From contig CAMGBT010000011.1 of NCBI GenBank assembly GCA_946011725.1, forward strand, positions 1 through 42,412: DNA of 42,412 nt, read 5' to 3'. The DNA is from an uncultured Bacteroidales bacterium. GTDB taxonomy: Bacteria; Bacteroidota; Bacteroidia; Bacteroidales; Muribaculaceae. The notes beneath the pieces are model-generated. The model ran no database searches. It saw nothing but the letters and a program-made list of their open reading frames with translations, and had not been told where the DNA came from. The number at the start of each line of letters is the position of its first letter. Positions within the stretch are counted from its first letter, which is position 1. A program made the position numbers and the translations under genes. Of the stretch, positions 21,767 to 30,170 are shown in pieces.

Positions 21767-23299
21767 TTAATGCCTGTGAGTGAATTTATTACGCAATTTA
21801 TTGATGAAACCGGCGCGAGTTTCGGCGTCGATTACGAATATCCATGAGAGGGTGATAAGCACCGCCGATGAGGTGATGGTGGTGGCCACAATGTCGGCGA
21901 ACTCGTTCTCTACAGCCATTGACACGCCGAAGGCGGCCGAGGCGGCTGTGATGATGATCAGCGCGGGGGATATCACGGCGCGAGTGGCGAATCGGCCGAT
22001 GGCGAAGTTAGTCATCTGGCGGCGCAGAATGATAGCCACAATCAGGGCTATTAGCATCATCACCAACACATGGATGGCATACACCACCCACGGCTGGTGC
22101 GTCCACCAGATAGCGCCCCACATCACGGGCAATTCCACCAAATAGATGATGCCGGTGATGACGCTCATGCGCAGGATGCGGCCGGTGGCATGGATGCCGC
22201 AGTTGAGCGTAAACACCACCAACTCGCAGATGCCGGCCATGATGGTGAGCTGGCAGAAGACGTTGGTGTACGCCGGCACTTGCTTGAGCCACAGCCCCAG
22301 TAGCAAGTCAATCTTGATGATAGCCGGGATGGCAAACAGCGCCACCATCAGCACCGCGTACTTGGAGCAGTTGATCATCAGCCGCTGCATGTTATCGAAG
22401 TTCTGAGCGGCATACTGCTGAATGATTTGGGGGCGGAAAGCGGCGATAATGGAGGTGCCGAATTGTGTGATGGCACCGCTGACTGTGACGGTGAGGCCGG
22501 CGGCGGCATTGAGCACCGTGCCGCCGAAGCGGTTGAGAATCATGGGCATACCTTGCACGCGCAAAGTGTAGCACAAGTTTCCGAAGATGTCCGACAAGGA
22601 GAATTTGAGGATACCGTGCAGGATGCGCATCGGCACGGCGCGTTTGAATCTGCATTCCTTGAAATGGCGGCGGCAGTACACCACATAGCACAGCATCACG
22701 ATGACCGAAGCCAAGAGCATCAGCACGGCGTAGACGATGAGCGAGTCGGCGTTGCCGATAAACATCAGCGAGAGCGCCACGGCCAAGCGCAGCACGGCGT
22801 TAAGCAGCGACACGTAAGCGAAGATGTCCATGCGCTCGTGCGAAATCACCGAGGCTGTGAATGGCACTTGGATAATGGACACGGCGCCGGCCACCAGCGA
22901 CAGTTGGTAAGTGATATTGGCGGCCATCAACCGCTCGGGCGCCACCTTGAGCCAGCAGTTGACGTACCACAGTCCCACGGTTTCGCCCACTACGAACAGC
23001 AGCAGGGCGATGCCGATGTGGATGAGCAGAGATGCGGCGAAGGTGTGAGTGAGCTTGCCGCGAGTGCCGAGGCCCATCTCGTAATTTAGGAAGCGCTGAG
23101 TGGCGCCGGCCATCGAGCCGTTGAGGAAAGCAAACACGGTGACGACGCACCCCACGATGGAGTAGGTGCCGAAGTCCGCCACGCCGAGTGTATCAAGCAC
23201 CACGCGCGAAGTGTAGAGCGAGATGCAGATGGTCAGCAACATTTTGCCGTAGAGGAAGGCGGTGTTGCGAGCGATTCGGCGGTCGCTGCGGTTAGTCAT
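21767..23299 (-). CDS. Wzx-like polysaccharide flippase (MOP superfamily)
   Basis: This 510-residue integral membrane protein has about 12-14 hydrophobic helices. The N-terminal RNTAFLYGKMLLTICISLYT and the VLDTLGVADFGTYSIV motif are typical of Wzx/RfbX-type translocases. It moves undecaprenyl-linked repeat units across the inner membrane. It overlaps the upstream Wzy-like gene by 8 nt and is followed by GT4 after 1 nt. Gene order Wza-Wzc-Wzy-Wzx-GT supports a Wzx/Wzy-dependent polymer pathway. Confidence 0.9.
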   Translation of the reverse strand: MTNRSDRRIARNTAFLYGKMLLTICISLYTSRVVLDTLGVADFGTYSIVGCVVTVFAFLNGSMAGATQRFLNYEMGLGTRGKLTHTFAASLLIHIGIALLLFVVGETVGLWYVNCWLKVAPERLMAANITYQLSLVAGAVSIIQVPFTASVISHERMDIFAYVSLLNAVLRLAVALSLMFIGNADSLIVYAVLMLLASVIVMLCYVVYCRRHFKECRFKRAVPMRILHGILKFSLSDIFGNLCYTLRVQGMPMILNRFGGTVLNAAAGLTVTVSGAITQFGTSIIAAFRPQIIQQYAAQNFDNMQRLMINCSKYAVLMVALFAIPAIIKIDLLLGLWLKQVPAYTNVFCQLTIMAGICELVVFTLNCGIHATGRILRMSVITGIIYLVELPVMWGAIWWTHQPWVVYAIHVLVMMLIALIVAIILRRQMTNFAIGRFATRAVISPALIIITAASAAFGVSMAVENEFADIVATTITSSAVLITLSWIFVIDAETRAGFINKLRNKFTHRH

Positions 23300-24782
23300 G
23301 GGAATATTCCTTCCTTTCCGGCGGCAGGCTGAATCCCAGCTCGCGTTTCTGCGCCATAATCACGGCAGCCAAAGCCATTGATATCCAGTATAATGATGCG
23401 GGACGAATCCAGCCGGCAAAGCCGCCGATGCCGGCGATGGCGAATATTACCAACATCGAGTAAAAGTAGCGAGCGTATTTTAACTTGCGCACGCACCAAC
23501 ACAGGTAGAGGTAGAATAGCACGTGGAGTATAAGTCCCAAATAACCAATGGTGAGGAATATGTTAATCGGCACCACTTCCACACCGATGGCCACCTCTTC
23601 GGCGATCTCATCGTTGTTATATAGCTCGTTGTCGATAATGTACTTAGCTTTGGTGGTGTTGACTCTGCTGAGGAAACCGAATCCCCACCATTGAAGGTCC
23701 AAGCTATATAGGTGCTCAATTTTGGGCAACGCTTGCGCCATACGCCCGGTGCCCATTTTTGCCACGTCCTCATCGTCGGTGGCATTGCTCAGGTCGAAGA
23801 ACTGTTGCACCGTCGACTGTATGCGCAGTGTACTTTCGTATCCATCTTCCGTGGTGTAGTTTTTCGGAAGCATGTCGTCGACGAAGTATAGCCCCACGAA
23901 GCCCACAATGCCGATGCCCAGCATGGCCAAAACCCGTCGAGTGTTGCTTTGAAACAGAATGTAACCTAATACCAATGCAAAGATAAACGAGAACGTGCGG
24001 CAGGCGCATAAGGCCAGAATAATCAATACCCAGTGGATGGGTCGCAGTTTATAGAAATAGAGCAAGGGGAACACGCACAGCGTCATGATGTACAGTCCGG
24101 CGGGCCAGTGGCGCGGGAAGGTCATTGCGAAGGGATGAATCACCGGGTCGTAGAACGTGGAGGCCATATCGTAGGTGAGCATCGATAAGTCGCGCGGCAA
24201 CAGTACGAACCCATTAAAAATATAGGTATCGATAGCGTAAAACCAACAGAAAAGCAAGGCGTAAACGAACACATGGCGCGTAAAAACCTTGATGTCAAAC
24301 TCTTGGCCGCTAAACACCATAATGGGCACCACAAAGAAGAGAATCATCATGTAATTCATCATCTCAATGCTCTGCACCCACAGCGTTTCCTCGCTTTTTA
24401 GTGCAAACAATAAGAGGATCATGAAGTACCCGGCTATGCCGTAAATAATCTTACGGCAAATTGGCGGCTTCTTCAGCAGGATTATGCCAATGATGCATAT
24501 CAAGGTGACTATGTGCACCAAAAGCGCGGTAAACTCCGACTGCGTGGTGAGGTTATAGCCGCCAATCATCAGGGTGAACATAATCATGAAGTCGTACTTA
24601 TCATTGCGGAAGCGGTTGATTAAGATGACCAACACGCCCAAGTAGCCCAAGGGGAAGTGGAGGCCGATCATCACCAACGAGAGCATAAACAGCAAAGGCC
24701 AACGCCATTCGGCTCCGGCCAATTGAAGCTCCTCCTTTTGCGGTTGCTCCGATGATATGTGCCTTGTGGAGAATATGCTCAT
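23292..24782 (-). CDS. Wzy-like O-antigen/exopolysaccharide polymerase
   Basis: This 496-residue membrane protein has about 10-12 hydrophobic helices and one long periplasmic loop (about residues 305-400, rich in Asp, Glu, Thr and Asn) before the last helices. That topology fits Wzy polymerases, whose sequences are poorly conserved. Position between the Wzc and Wzx genes supports the assignment. A 13-bp stem-loop lies in the 64-nt gap upstream. Alternatives are WaaL-type ligases, but the operon makes Wzy more likely. Confidence 0.75.
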   Translation of the reverse strand: MSIFSTRHISSEQPQKEELQLAGAEWRWPLLFMLSLVMIGLHFPLGYLGVLVILINRFRNDKYDFMIMFTLMIGGYNLTTQSEFTALLVHIVTLICIIGIILLKKPPICRKIIYGIAGYFMILLLFALKSEETLWVQSIEMMNYMMILFFVVPIMVFSGQEFDIKVFTRHVFVYALLFCWFYAIDTYIFNGFVLLPRDLSMLTYDMASTFYDPVIHPFAMTFPRHWPAGLYIMTLCVFPLLYFYKLRPIHWVLIILALCACRTFSFIFALVLGYILFQSNTRRVLAMLGIGIVGFVGLYFVDDMLPKNYTTEDGYESTLRIQSTVQQFFDLSNATDDEDVAKMGTGRMAQALPKIEHLYSLDLQWWGFGFLSRVNTTKAKYIIDNELYNNDEIAEEVAIGVEVVPINIFLTIGYLGLILHVLFYLYLCWCVRKLKYARYFYSMLVIFAIAGIGGFAGWIRPASLYWISMALAAVIMAQKRELGFSLPPERKEYSHD

Positions 24783-24796
24783 GAAATGTATTTAGC

Positions 24797-24830
24797 GGAT
24801 AGCCACCCCGGTGGAGTGGGGTGACTATCC
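24797..24830 (-). promoter_or_regulatory. Stem-loop between the Wzc and Wzy genes
   Basis: GGATAGCCACCCC (24797-24809) and GGGGTGACTATCC (24818-24830) pair over 13 bp with one mismatch and an 8-nt loop, inside an operon. No T-run follows. It may protect the upstream wza-wzc mRNA or attenuate transcription into wzy-wzx-GT. Confidence 0.5.
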
Positions 24831-24846
24831 GTGATTTAGCTAAGGA

Positions 24847-27147
24847 TTAGTAAGTAGTAGCACCTTTGGCGCGGCCGTAGCCGTAGACTTTGTTGGATTT
24901 AGTGCCGTTGACCACGAGCGAGAGCTTCTTCAAGCGGTTGTCTTGATAGATTTCTTCGATGAAGTCGAGGTCGCTCATGTTGGTGACATTGAGGCGGGTA
25001 ACGAGGATGGATGCATCGGCTATGCGGTTGAGAGCGAAGGTGTCGCTGACCATACCGATGGGTGCACTGTCCACGATGATGTAGTCGTAGCGGCGACGCA
25101 GTTCTTCGAACATCTCTTCCACGCGCTTCGATACCAGCAGCTCGGAGGGGTTCGGGGGAATCGGGCCGGCAGTGACCACATCGAGGTTGGGGATGTCGGC
25201 TTCGGGCGCTTTGATAATGATGTCGTCAATGGAGGTGTCGTTGCCGGCCAAGAATTGGGTGAGGCCTTTGCCCTTGGGCAAATTCAGGTACGAGCCGATT
25301 TTCGGTGCTCGGATATCCATACCCACAAGGACCACGCGCTTGTTGAGCAGCGCCAGCGATGCGGCCAAGTTGATGGAGATGAATGTCTTGCCTTCGCCGG
25401 AACGCGAGGAGGTAATCAGTGCCACCTTGTCGTTGGCTTCGTTGAAGATGAACAGCATGTTGGCGCGCATCAGGCGGAACAGCTCGGTTACGCTCGAGGT
25501 GTCGGTGGGCGATACCACTAACTGGCCGGCGTGGGTGGAGGTGCACATCTCGCCCAATACGGGTGCGGCGGTGTGGCGCTCAACTTCGTCGCGAGTTTCC
25601 ACGCGATTGCGAATCATCTTGCGGATGTAGAGGTAAACGGGCGGCAGGAACAGGCCGAGGATGAACATCAGCACTAAGATGGTAAGATTGCCCATGCCGA
25701 TGGGCTTCTTCAGGGTGTAAGGCGGGTCAACGATGAGGCCTTTAGGAGTGGCGTTGGCCATCATCATAGCATTCTCTTCTTCGCGTTGACGCAGGAAGAT
25801 GTACAGCTCTTGCTTGATGGCGCGTTGGCGTTCTAAGTCCATAGCAGCTCGTTCTTGGCCGGGGATGCCGCCCAAACGCGAACCGGTAGAACCCATTTGG
25901 CGCTTGAGATCGGCCACAGTCACTGCCACGTTGTCGTAGTATTGCTGCACGGTTTGAGCGATATTCTCGCGCATGGCGTCGACGCGTCCGGTGAGTGTGC
26001 GCACTGCTTGGTTGTTCTCGCTCACGGTGCGCAGCATTTCGTTGCGTTCGATCAGCATGCTGTTGTATTCCGAAATAATACGTTTCACGGCTTCGGAATC
26101 GATGGTGGTCGGTATCAGTTCGTATTTGTTAGCAGGGTTGGCGATAAATTCTTTCACCATGCGGATGATTTCCAGCTGCGTTTCGGCTGCAACCAATTGC
26201 GCATCCAATTCGCCGCGGCGTTCGGTTTGATACTTGGCTTCGGCACCTACGTCCACCAGTCCGTTGCTCTCTTTAAACTGCTGAATGGATACTTCGGCTT
26301 CATCCAAGTCTTGGCTGAGTAATGCCAATCGCTGGCCGATAAATTCGGCTGTCTTTTGGCTTTGCATATTGTTTTCGCGAACGCCGCGTTCATTGTATTT
26401 GTTGATAATGTCGCCGAGCAATGCTTCGCCCAACTTGGGGTTGGGGGTATTGTAGCCCATCTCGATTACATTCGAACGCTTGTTGGCGATTTCGCTGGTG
26501 ATTTCCAAGGCGAACTCTTCGGCGGCGGCATGGTAGCCGGTTACCACCACGGTGGAGGTAACTTCCTGACCGGCAGGGTAGAACTGCGTGCGGTCCACGG
26601 TGAATTTGCCGTAAGGGGTGTCAAAAGTGTGAGGCAGTTTAATGCCTTCCACATCGTGCAATGTAGTGCGTTTGGCATTGATTTTGATATTGGCCAATTG
26701 GTCATCGCCCACTTCCACGCGGAACACCAAAGCGGTGCGAAGTGTGTCGGCAATGCCTTCGGCGGGATAGACATCGATGGGGAAGTTGGGGTAGGCGAGC
26801 TCTTTCTTGAGGAAGCCGGTTTTAACCCAGTGAGTGCGGTTCAGTCCCAGGTCGCGAATCACGTCGCGATAGAGTGAGTGCGATGAAATTACGAAGATTT
26901 CGTCGTCTACATAGCCCGACGAGCCGAAAAGGTCGCCCAAGCCACCTAACTGTGCCAGCGGAGAGGTGTTCTCTTGCTTAATCAGCACATTGGCTCGCAC
27001 ACCGTATTTAGTTTGGTGCATGCGGCAGTAAACCAAGCCTAAAAGCACGCAGCCGATTACGGAAATTACGAAGAGATACCATTTTGACGCGTATTGCGTA
27101 AAAATAGCGCGGATATCGATAAGGTCGGAATGATTTTTCTTAGCCAT
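24847..27147 (-). CDS. Wzc-type co-polymerase fused to BY-kinase
   Basis: This 766-residue inner-membrane protein controls polymer length and export. It has TM1 (about 23-41), a large periplasmic Wzz domain with a coiled coil (about 255-460), a Pro-rich TM2 region (about 486-508, with ILGLFLPPVYLYIRK) and a cytoplasmic BY-kinase domain. Kinase motifs: Walker A SSRSGEGKT (580-588), Walker A' VVLVGMDIRAP (605-615) and Walker B YDYIIVDSAPIG. The C-terminal tyrosine cluster is short (KVYGYGRAKGATTY, three Tyr). The Walker A' motif has Gly-Met before the Asp, where Val/Asp-Ala is usual. It starts 6 nt after the Wza gene. Confidence 0.93.
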   Translation of the reverse strand: MAKKNHSDLIDIRAIFTQYASKWYLFVISVIGCVLLGLVYCRMHQTKYGVRANVLIKQENTSPLAQLGGLGDLFGSSGYVDDEIFVISSHSLYRDVIRDLGLNRTHWVKTGFLKKELAYPNFPIDVYPAEGIADTLRTALVFRVEVGDDQLANIKINAKRTTLHDVEGIKLPHTFDTPYGKFTVDRTQFYPAGQEVTSTVVVTGYHAAAEEFALEITSEIANKRSNVIEMGYNTPNPKLGEALLGDIINKYNERGVRENNMQSQKTAEFIGQRLALLSQDLDEAEVSIQQFKESNGLVDVGAEAKYQTERRGELDAQLVAAETQLEIIRMVKEFIANPANKYELIPTTIDSEAVKRIISEYNSMLIERNEMLRTVSENNQAVRTLTGRVDAMRENIAQTVQQYYDNVAVTVADLKRQMGSTGSRLGGIPGQERAAMDLERQRAIKQELYIFLRQREEENAMMMANATPKGLIVDPPYTLKKPIGMGNLTILVLMFILGLFLPPVYLYIRKMIRNRVETRDEVERHTAAPVLGEMCTSTHAGQLVVSPTDTSSVTELFRLMRANMLFIFNEANDKVALITSSRSGEGKTFISINLAASLALLNKRVVLVGMDIRAPKIGSYLNLPKGKGLTQFLAGNDTSIDDIIIKAPEADIPNLDVVTAGPIPPNPSELLVSKRVEEMFEELRRRYDYIIVDSAPIGMVSDTFALNRIADASILVTRLNVTNMSDLDFIEEIYQDNRLKKLSLVVNGTKSNKVYGYGRAKGATTY

Positions 27148-27153
27148 AACAGA

Positions 27154-27957
27154 TTATTTCACGGTTAGAGCAATTACCAGGGATGCGATAACCGATGCGG
27201 CGCTCACAATGGTAGATGTTACTTGAAGTTTGTATGCGTTGTCTTGGTTGTAATGAGCGTTCGCTTGGCGAATTTCATTGGGCTCAACGTAGATGTAGTC
27301 GTTCTGCTGCAAATAGAAGTACTCGGAGGTGAGGATTTCCGACGAGTTAAGGTCGAGGTGTGCGAACACGCGTTCACCATCTTTCTCGCGGATAATCAGG
27401 ATGTTGGAGCGTTCGCCATAAGGGGTGAGGTCGCCGGCGGCGCTTAATGCGTCGAGGATGCTGAAGCGGCTACGGTTCACTCGGATAGTGGAGGGTCGCG
27501 ACACTTCACCGGCCACAACCACGGTAAAGTTGACCAATTCCACGCGTACCACCACATCGGCCACGTCTTTCTTCACTATGTCGGTGAGGCGTTGGCGAAG
27601 CTCGTCGGTGGTGAGGCCTTGCACGTGTATCTCGCCGATAACCGGTAGCACAATGTTGCCCTGCGGATTTACCACAAAGGTTTGCAAGCGCATTTGAGTC
27701 ACGTTCTTCAACTCGTCCCGCGAAGAGGGATTGTTCAGCGGAAGATTGTAGTTGAAGATAGCTTCCGGCACCGAAGATGAGTAGGAAATCACCAATTCAT
27801 CGTCCGGACGAAGGGTGGGGGCATACTCCATAGTGTCGAGTGTGCCTACTTTAACCTCTGATATATCAGTAAAATAGGGGAGAGTGGTCTTGGTTGACGA
27901 GCAGGAAGCCAAGGCTGCTGCTCCGAGCAATATTATCGCAAGCGACTTAAATTTCAT
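27154..27957 (-). CDS. Wza-like polysaccharide export lipoprotein
   Basis: This 267-residue lipoprotein has lipobox LASC (about Cys19), then the Poly_export domain (LRPDDELVISYSS near 50-63, and the conserved FVVNPQGNIVLPVIGEIHVQGL) and an SLBB domain (TVVVAGEVSRPSTIRVNRSR). It ends in a hydrophobic helix (VIASLVIALTVK) in place of the long amphipathic helix of Escherichia coli Wza. It would form the outer-membrane exit for the polymer. It is the first gene of the operon. Confidence 0.93.
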   Translation of the reverse strand: MKFKSLAIILLGAAALASCSSTKTTLPYFTDISEVKVGTLDTMEYAPTLRPDDELVISYSSSVPEAIFNYNLPLNNPSSRDELKNVTQMRLQTFVVNPQGNIVLPVIGEIHVQGLTTDELRQRLTDIVKKDVADVVVRVELVNFTVVVAGEVSRPSTIRVNRSRFSILDALSAAGDLTPYGERSNILIIREKDGERVFAHLDLNSSEILTSEYFYLQQNDYIYVEPNEIRQANAHYNQDNAYKLQVTSTIVSAASVIASLVIALTVK

Positions 27958-28069
27958 TTCAAATTGGTTGGGTTAAAAAATATTTACAATGGTGTAAATT
28001 TTCAGAATATTAACGCAAAATGTTAGCTATTATTGTATCAATTACAAAAAAATTGCCTGCCGAGCTAAA

Positions 28070-28104
28070 CAAAAGCGGCGGGGCACTAAGCTCCGCCGCT
28101 TTTG
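28070..28104 (-). terminator. Terminator between the DegQ gene and the Wza gene
   Basis: AAAAGCGGCGG and CCGCCGCTTTT form an 11-bp perfect stem around an 11-nt loop. On the minus strand it follows the protease stop by 17 nt and ends in a T-run. It separates the protease gene from the polysaccharide operon. Confidence 0.85.
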
Positions 28105-28120
28105 TGATAGTGTGGCAGGT

Positions 28121-29551
28121 CTATTCCGAGAGGTCCACAATGTATTGCGCGCGCTGGCCGCTGGGGTATACGCCGGTGATGAACATTGCACGGTCGTACA
28201 CATTGTTCTGCTCGCGGATGGCATTGTAGATGGTCTCCACGTCGTCGGGCGATTTAACGCGTACATTATTTATTGCCACGATGATGAAGTCGCTGCGGAT
28301 ACCGGCTTGCGCCATGCGTCCTGTGTTGGAGGTGATGGTTACCTGCACGCCGTAGGCTATCTGCAAGTTGCGCTTCACTTCCTCCGATGGTGTGGCAAAG
28401 GTGGCGCCCAGCACGCCCATGGGCGTTTCTATGGCGGTGATGTTGGTGTTGCCCTCGCTGTTGCGCAAAGTGCAAGTGGCGGTGTGCGCCTTACCATCGC
28501 GCACGTACTTGATGTTCACCTTGGTGCCCGGGCTGAGTCGTGCCATGATTTCTTGCAACGAAGCAGTGCCAACCACCTCGGTATTGTCGATGTGGGTGAT
28601 CACGTCGCCCGTTTGCAAGCCGGCTTCCAGTGCGGCGCTGCCGTCCATTACTTCGGCCACGTAGATGCCGCGGGTTACGCCTTTGAGACCTTTTTCTGAG
28701 ATAAATTCAGGTGTAAGTTCAACAAAGGAAATGCCTAATACGGCGCGTTGCACCGAGCCGTATTCCATCAAATCGGCCGTAACCTTCTTTACAATCGAAG
28801 TGGGGATGGCAAACGAGCATCCGGCGTAAGTGCCTGTTTGCGAGTAGATTGCAGTATTGATTCCCACCAGTTCGCCGCGCAGGTTCACCAACGCGCCGCC
28901 CGAGTTGCCGCGGTTGACTGCCGCATCGGTTTGGATGTATGCTTCGATGCCGCCGCTCGAACGGGTTTGCGTCGACGAGGAAATGTTGCGCGCCTTAGCG
29001 CTCACAATGCCGGCGGTCACTGACGATGTGAAGCCGAACGGATTGCCTACTGCCAACACCCATTCGCCCACGTGCAGCGCATCGCTGTCGCCCATAGGGA
29101 TGGCGTGCAAACTGTCCGCTTCGATGCGAATCAGAGCGAGGTCGGTCACCGGGTCGCTACCCACGATGGAGGCGGTGAAGTTGCGGTTGTCGTTCAGCGT
29201 AACTTCCAGACGCTCAGCGCCTTCGATTACGTGGTTGTTCGTTACGATGTAGCCGTCGGCGGAGATGATCACGCCAGAGCCAAGGCCCACCTGACGCTGG
29301 CCCTGCTGCGGCTGTTGCGGCTGCTGCGGTTGACCGAAGAAGTATTGGAAGAACGGGTCATCGAAGAAGCCGTTACCGCCGTAAGCCTGCTGGCGCACGG
29401 TTGCATAACTCTTCACCGACACCACTCCGTTGACAGTGGCTTCGGCCGCGTTGATAAAATCCTGTTGAGAAAGATTGCCGGCCGGAATCTGAGCCTGCGC
29501 GGCACAGATAGCCGCAAGGGCAATGGCCGCCATTATTAAAGTACGTTTCAT
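28121..29551 (-). CDS. degQ: HtrA/DegQ-family periplasmic serine protease
   Basis: This 476-residue protein has a signal peptide ending near CAAQAQ (about 20). A trypsin-like domain carries the triad His107 (TNNHVIEG), Asp137 (DPVTDLALI) and Ser217 (NRGNSGGALV). Two PDZ domains follow (about 270-360 and 380-470). A Gln/Pro-rich stretch (QPQQPQQPQQ) occupies the loop before strand 1, where the DegP/DegQ LA loop lies. It degrades or chaperones misfolded envelope proteins. The start is placed at MKRTLIM because a TATCTTTG box lies just upstream; a longer frame would begin before the likely transcript start. Confidence 0.95.
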   Translation of the reverse strand: MKRTLIMAAIALAAICAAQAQIPAGNLSQQDFINAAEATVNGVVSVKSYATVRQQAYGGNGFFDDPFFQYFFGQPQQPQQPQQGQRQVGLGSGVIISADGYIVTNNHVIEGAERLEVTLNDNRNFTASIVGSDPVTDLALIRIEADSLHAIPMGDSDALHVGEWVLAVGNPFGFTSSVTAGIVSAKARNISSSTQTRSSGGIEAYIQTDAAVNRGNSGGALVNLRGELVGINTAIYSQTGTYAGCSFAIPTSIVKKVTADLMEYGSVQRAVLGISFVELTPEFISEKGLKGVTRGIYVAEVMDGSAALEAGLQTGDVITHIDNTEVVGTASLQEIMARLSPGTKVNIKYVRDGKAHTATCTLRNSEGNTNITAIETPMGVLGATFATPSEEVKRNLQIAYGVQVTITSNTGRMAQAGIRSDFIIVAINNVRVKSPDDVETIYNAIREQNNVYDRAMFITGVYPSGQRAQYIVDLSE

Positions 29552-29587
29552 ATTTCCGTGATGTTGATTACTTTTAAAATACTGACG

Positions 29588-29595
29588 CAAAGATA
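29588..29595 (-). promoter_or_regulatory. Bacteroidetes -7 box for the DegQ gene
   Basis: TATCTTTG on the minus strand lies 37 nt before the ATG at 29551 and fits TAnnTTTG. Confidence 0.6.
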
Positions 29596-29714
29596 AGCCA
29601 ATAGTTTAAAATCACAACCAACTTCCCCGTTAATAAGTTCAAAAATTAACCCAATTTACCACAAGCCGGCTTCGCCTTAACAATCCTTCAGCCTCTGCTG
29701 CCCGACCGGCCTGC

Positions 29715-29747
29715 CCGAGCAGGAGCTCGGAGCGGGTGCAAAAAGGC
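29715..29747 (+). repeat. 33-bp hairpin repeat, copy 1
   Basis: The copy begins with the hairpin CCGAGC-AGGA-GCTCGG and continues as AGCGGGTGCAAAAAGGC. It is identical over 33 bases to 29794-29826 and matches 7373-7405 in inverted orientation with differences. Confidence 0.85.
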
Positions 29748-29793
29748 ACCGCGCAGCCCACTTTGCCGCCCGCCCGTGGCGCCGCCCGTCTTT

Positions 29794-29826
29794 CCGAGCA
29801 GGAGCTCGGAGCGGGTGCAAAAAGGC
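29794..29826 (+). repeat. 33-bp hairpin repeat, copy 2
   Basis: Identical to copy 1 over 33 bases and starting 79 bases downstream of it, in the same orientation. Flanking sequence differs apart from short GC-rich similarity. Confidence 0.85.
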
Positions 29827-29934
29827 TGCGCGCCCACTGCCTGCGCTCATTCACGAAAAAGGCAACATTCCGAAGAATGCTGCCCTAAATTTTGCCCCAC
29901 TCACTCGTAAGTGGCTGATTTTCAGCGTGGGTTG

Positions 29935-30005
29935 TTGCCTTGGAAGGATTCGAACCCTCACAGGCGGAACCAGAATCCGACGTGCTACCATTACACCACA
30001 AGGCA
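29935..30005 (-). tRNA. tRNA-Gln (anticodon CUG)
   Basis: On the minus strand the acceptor stem TGCCTTG pairs with CAAGGCA, followed by discriminator A. The D arm contains GTGTAATGGTAGCAC, the anticodon stem-loop CGGA-TTCTGGT-TCCG gives anticodon CTG, and the T arm contains GGGTTCGAATCC. CCA is not encoded. A TAACTTTG box lies 20 nt upstream. The two hairpin repeats lie downstream. Confidence 0.95.
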
Positions 30006-30024
30006 TTATCGGTGTTTGCGGCTG

Positions 30025-30032
30025 CAAAGTTA
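30025..30032 (-). promoter_or_regulatory. Bacteroidetes -7 box for tRNA-Gln
   Basis: TAACTTTG on the minus strand lies 20 nt before the 5' end of tRNA-Gln. Confidence 0.65.
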
Positions 30033-30145
30033 CCGCTTTTTTTTGTTCTGTGCAACTTTTCTGCCAAAAATTTTCAAAAAATCTTTATGATAAGTGATGG
30101 GGACAAAAATATGGCCGTAAATTTTCGTGGTGTAAGATTTTTTTG

Positions 30146-30153
30146 TACCTTTG
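30146..30153 (+). promoter_or_regulatory. Bacteroidetes -7 box for the Wzi/nonulosonate operon
   Basis: TACCTTTG lies 18 nt before the ATG at 30171 and fits TAnnTTTG. It supports that start and excludes the longer upstream frame, which would run through the tRNA. Confidence 0.65.
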
Positions 30154-30170
30154 CACATATTTATATATTT

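Larger units (their letters stand above)
29552..29934. other. Gene-free stretch with two hairpin repeats
   Basis: Between the protease start and tRNA-Gln there is no credible gene. The stretch contains the protease promoter and two identical copies of a 33-bp hairpin repeat, and it is GC-rich between about 29660 and 29860. Confidence 0.7.

Noticed and set aside
29885-30067. Reading frame through tRNA-Gln on the minus strand
   Set aside because: It is a translation of the tRNA and its promoter and has no coding signature.
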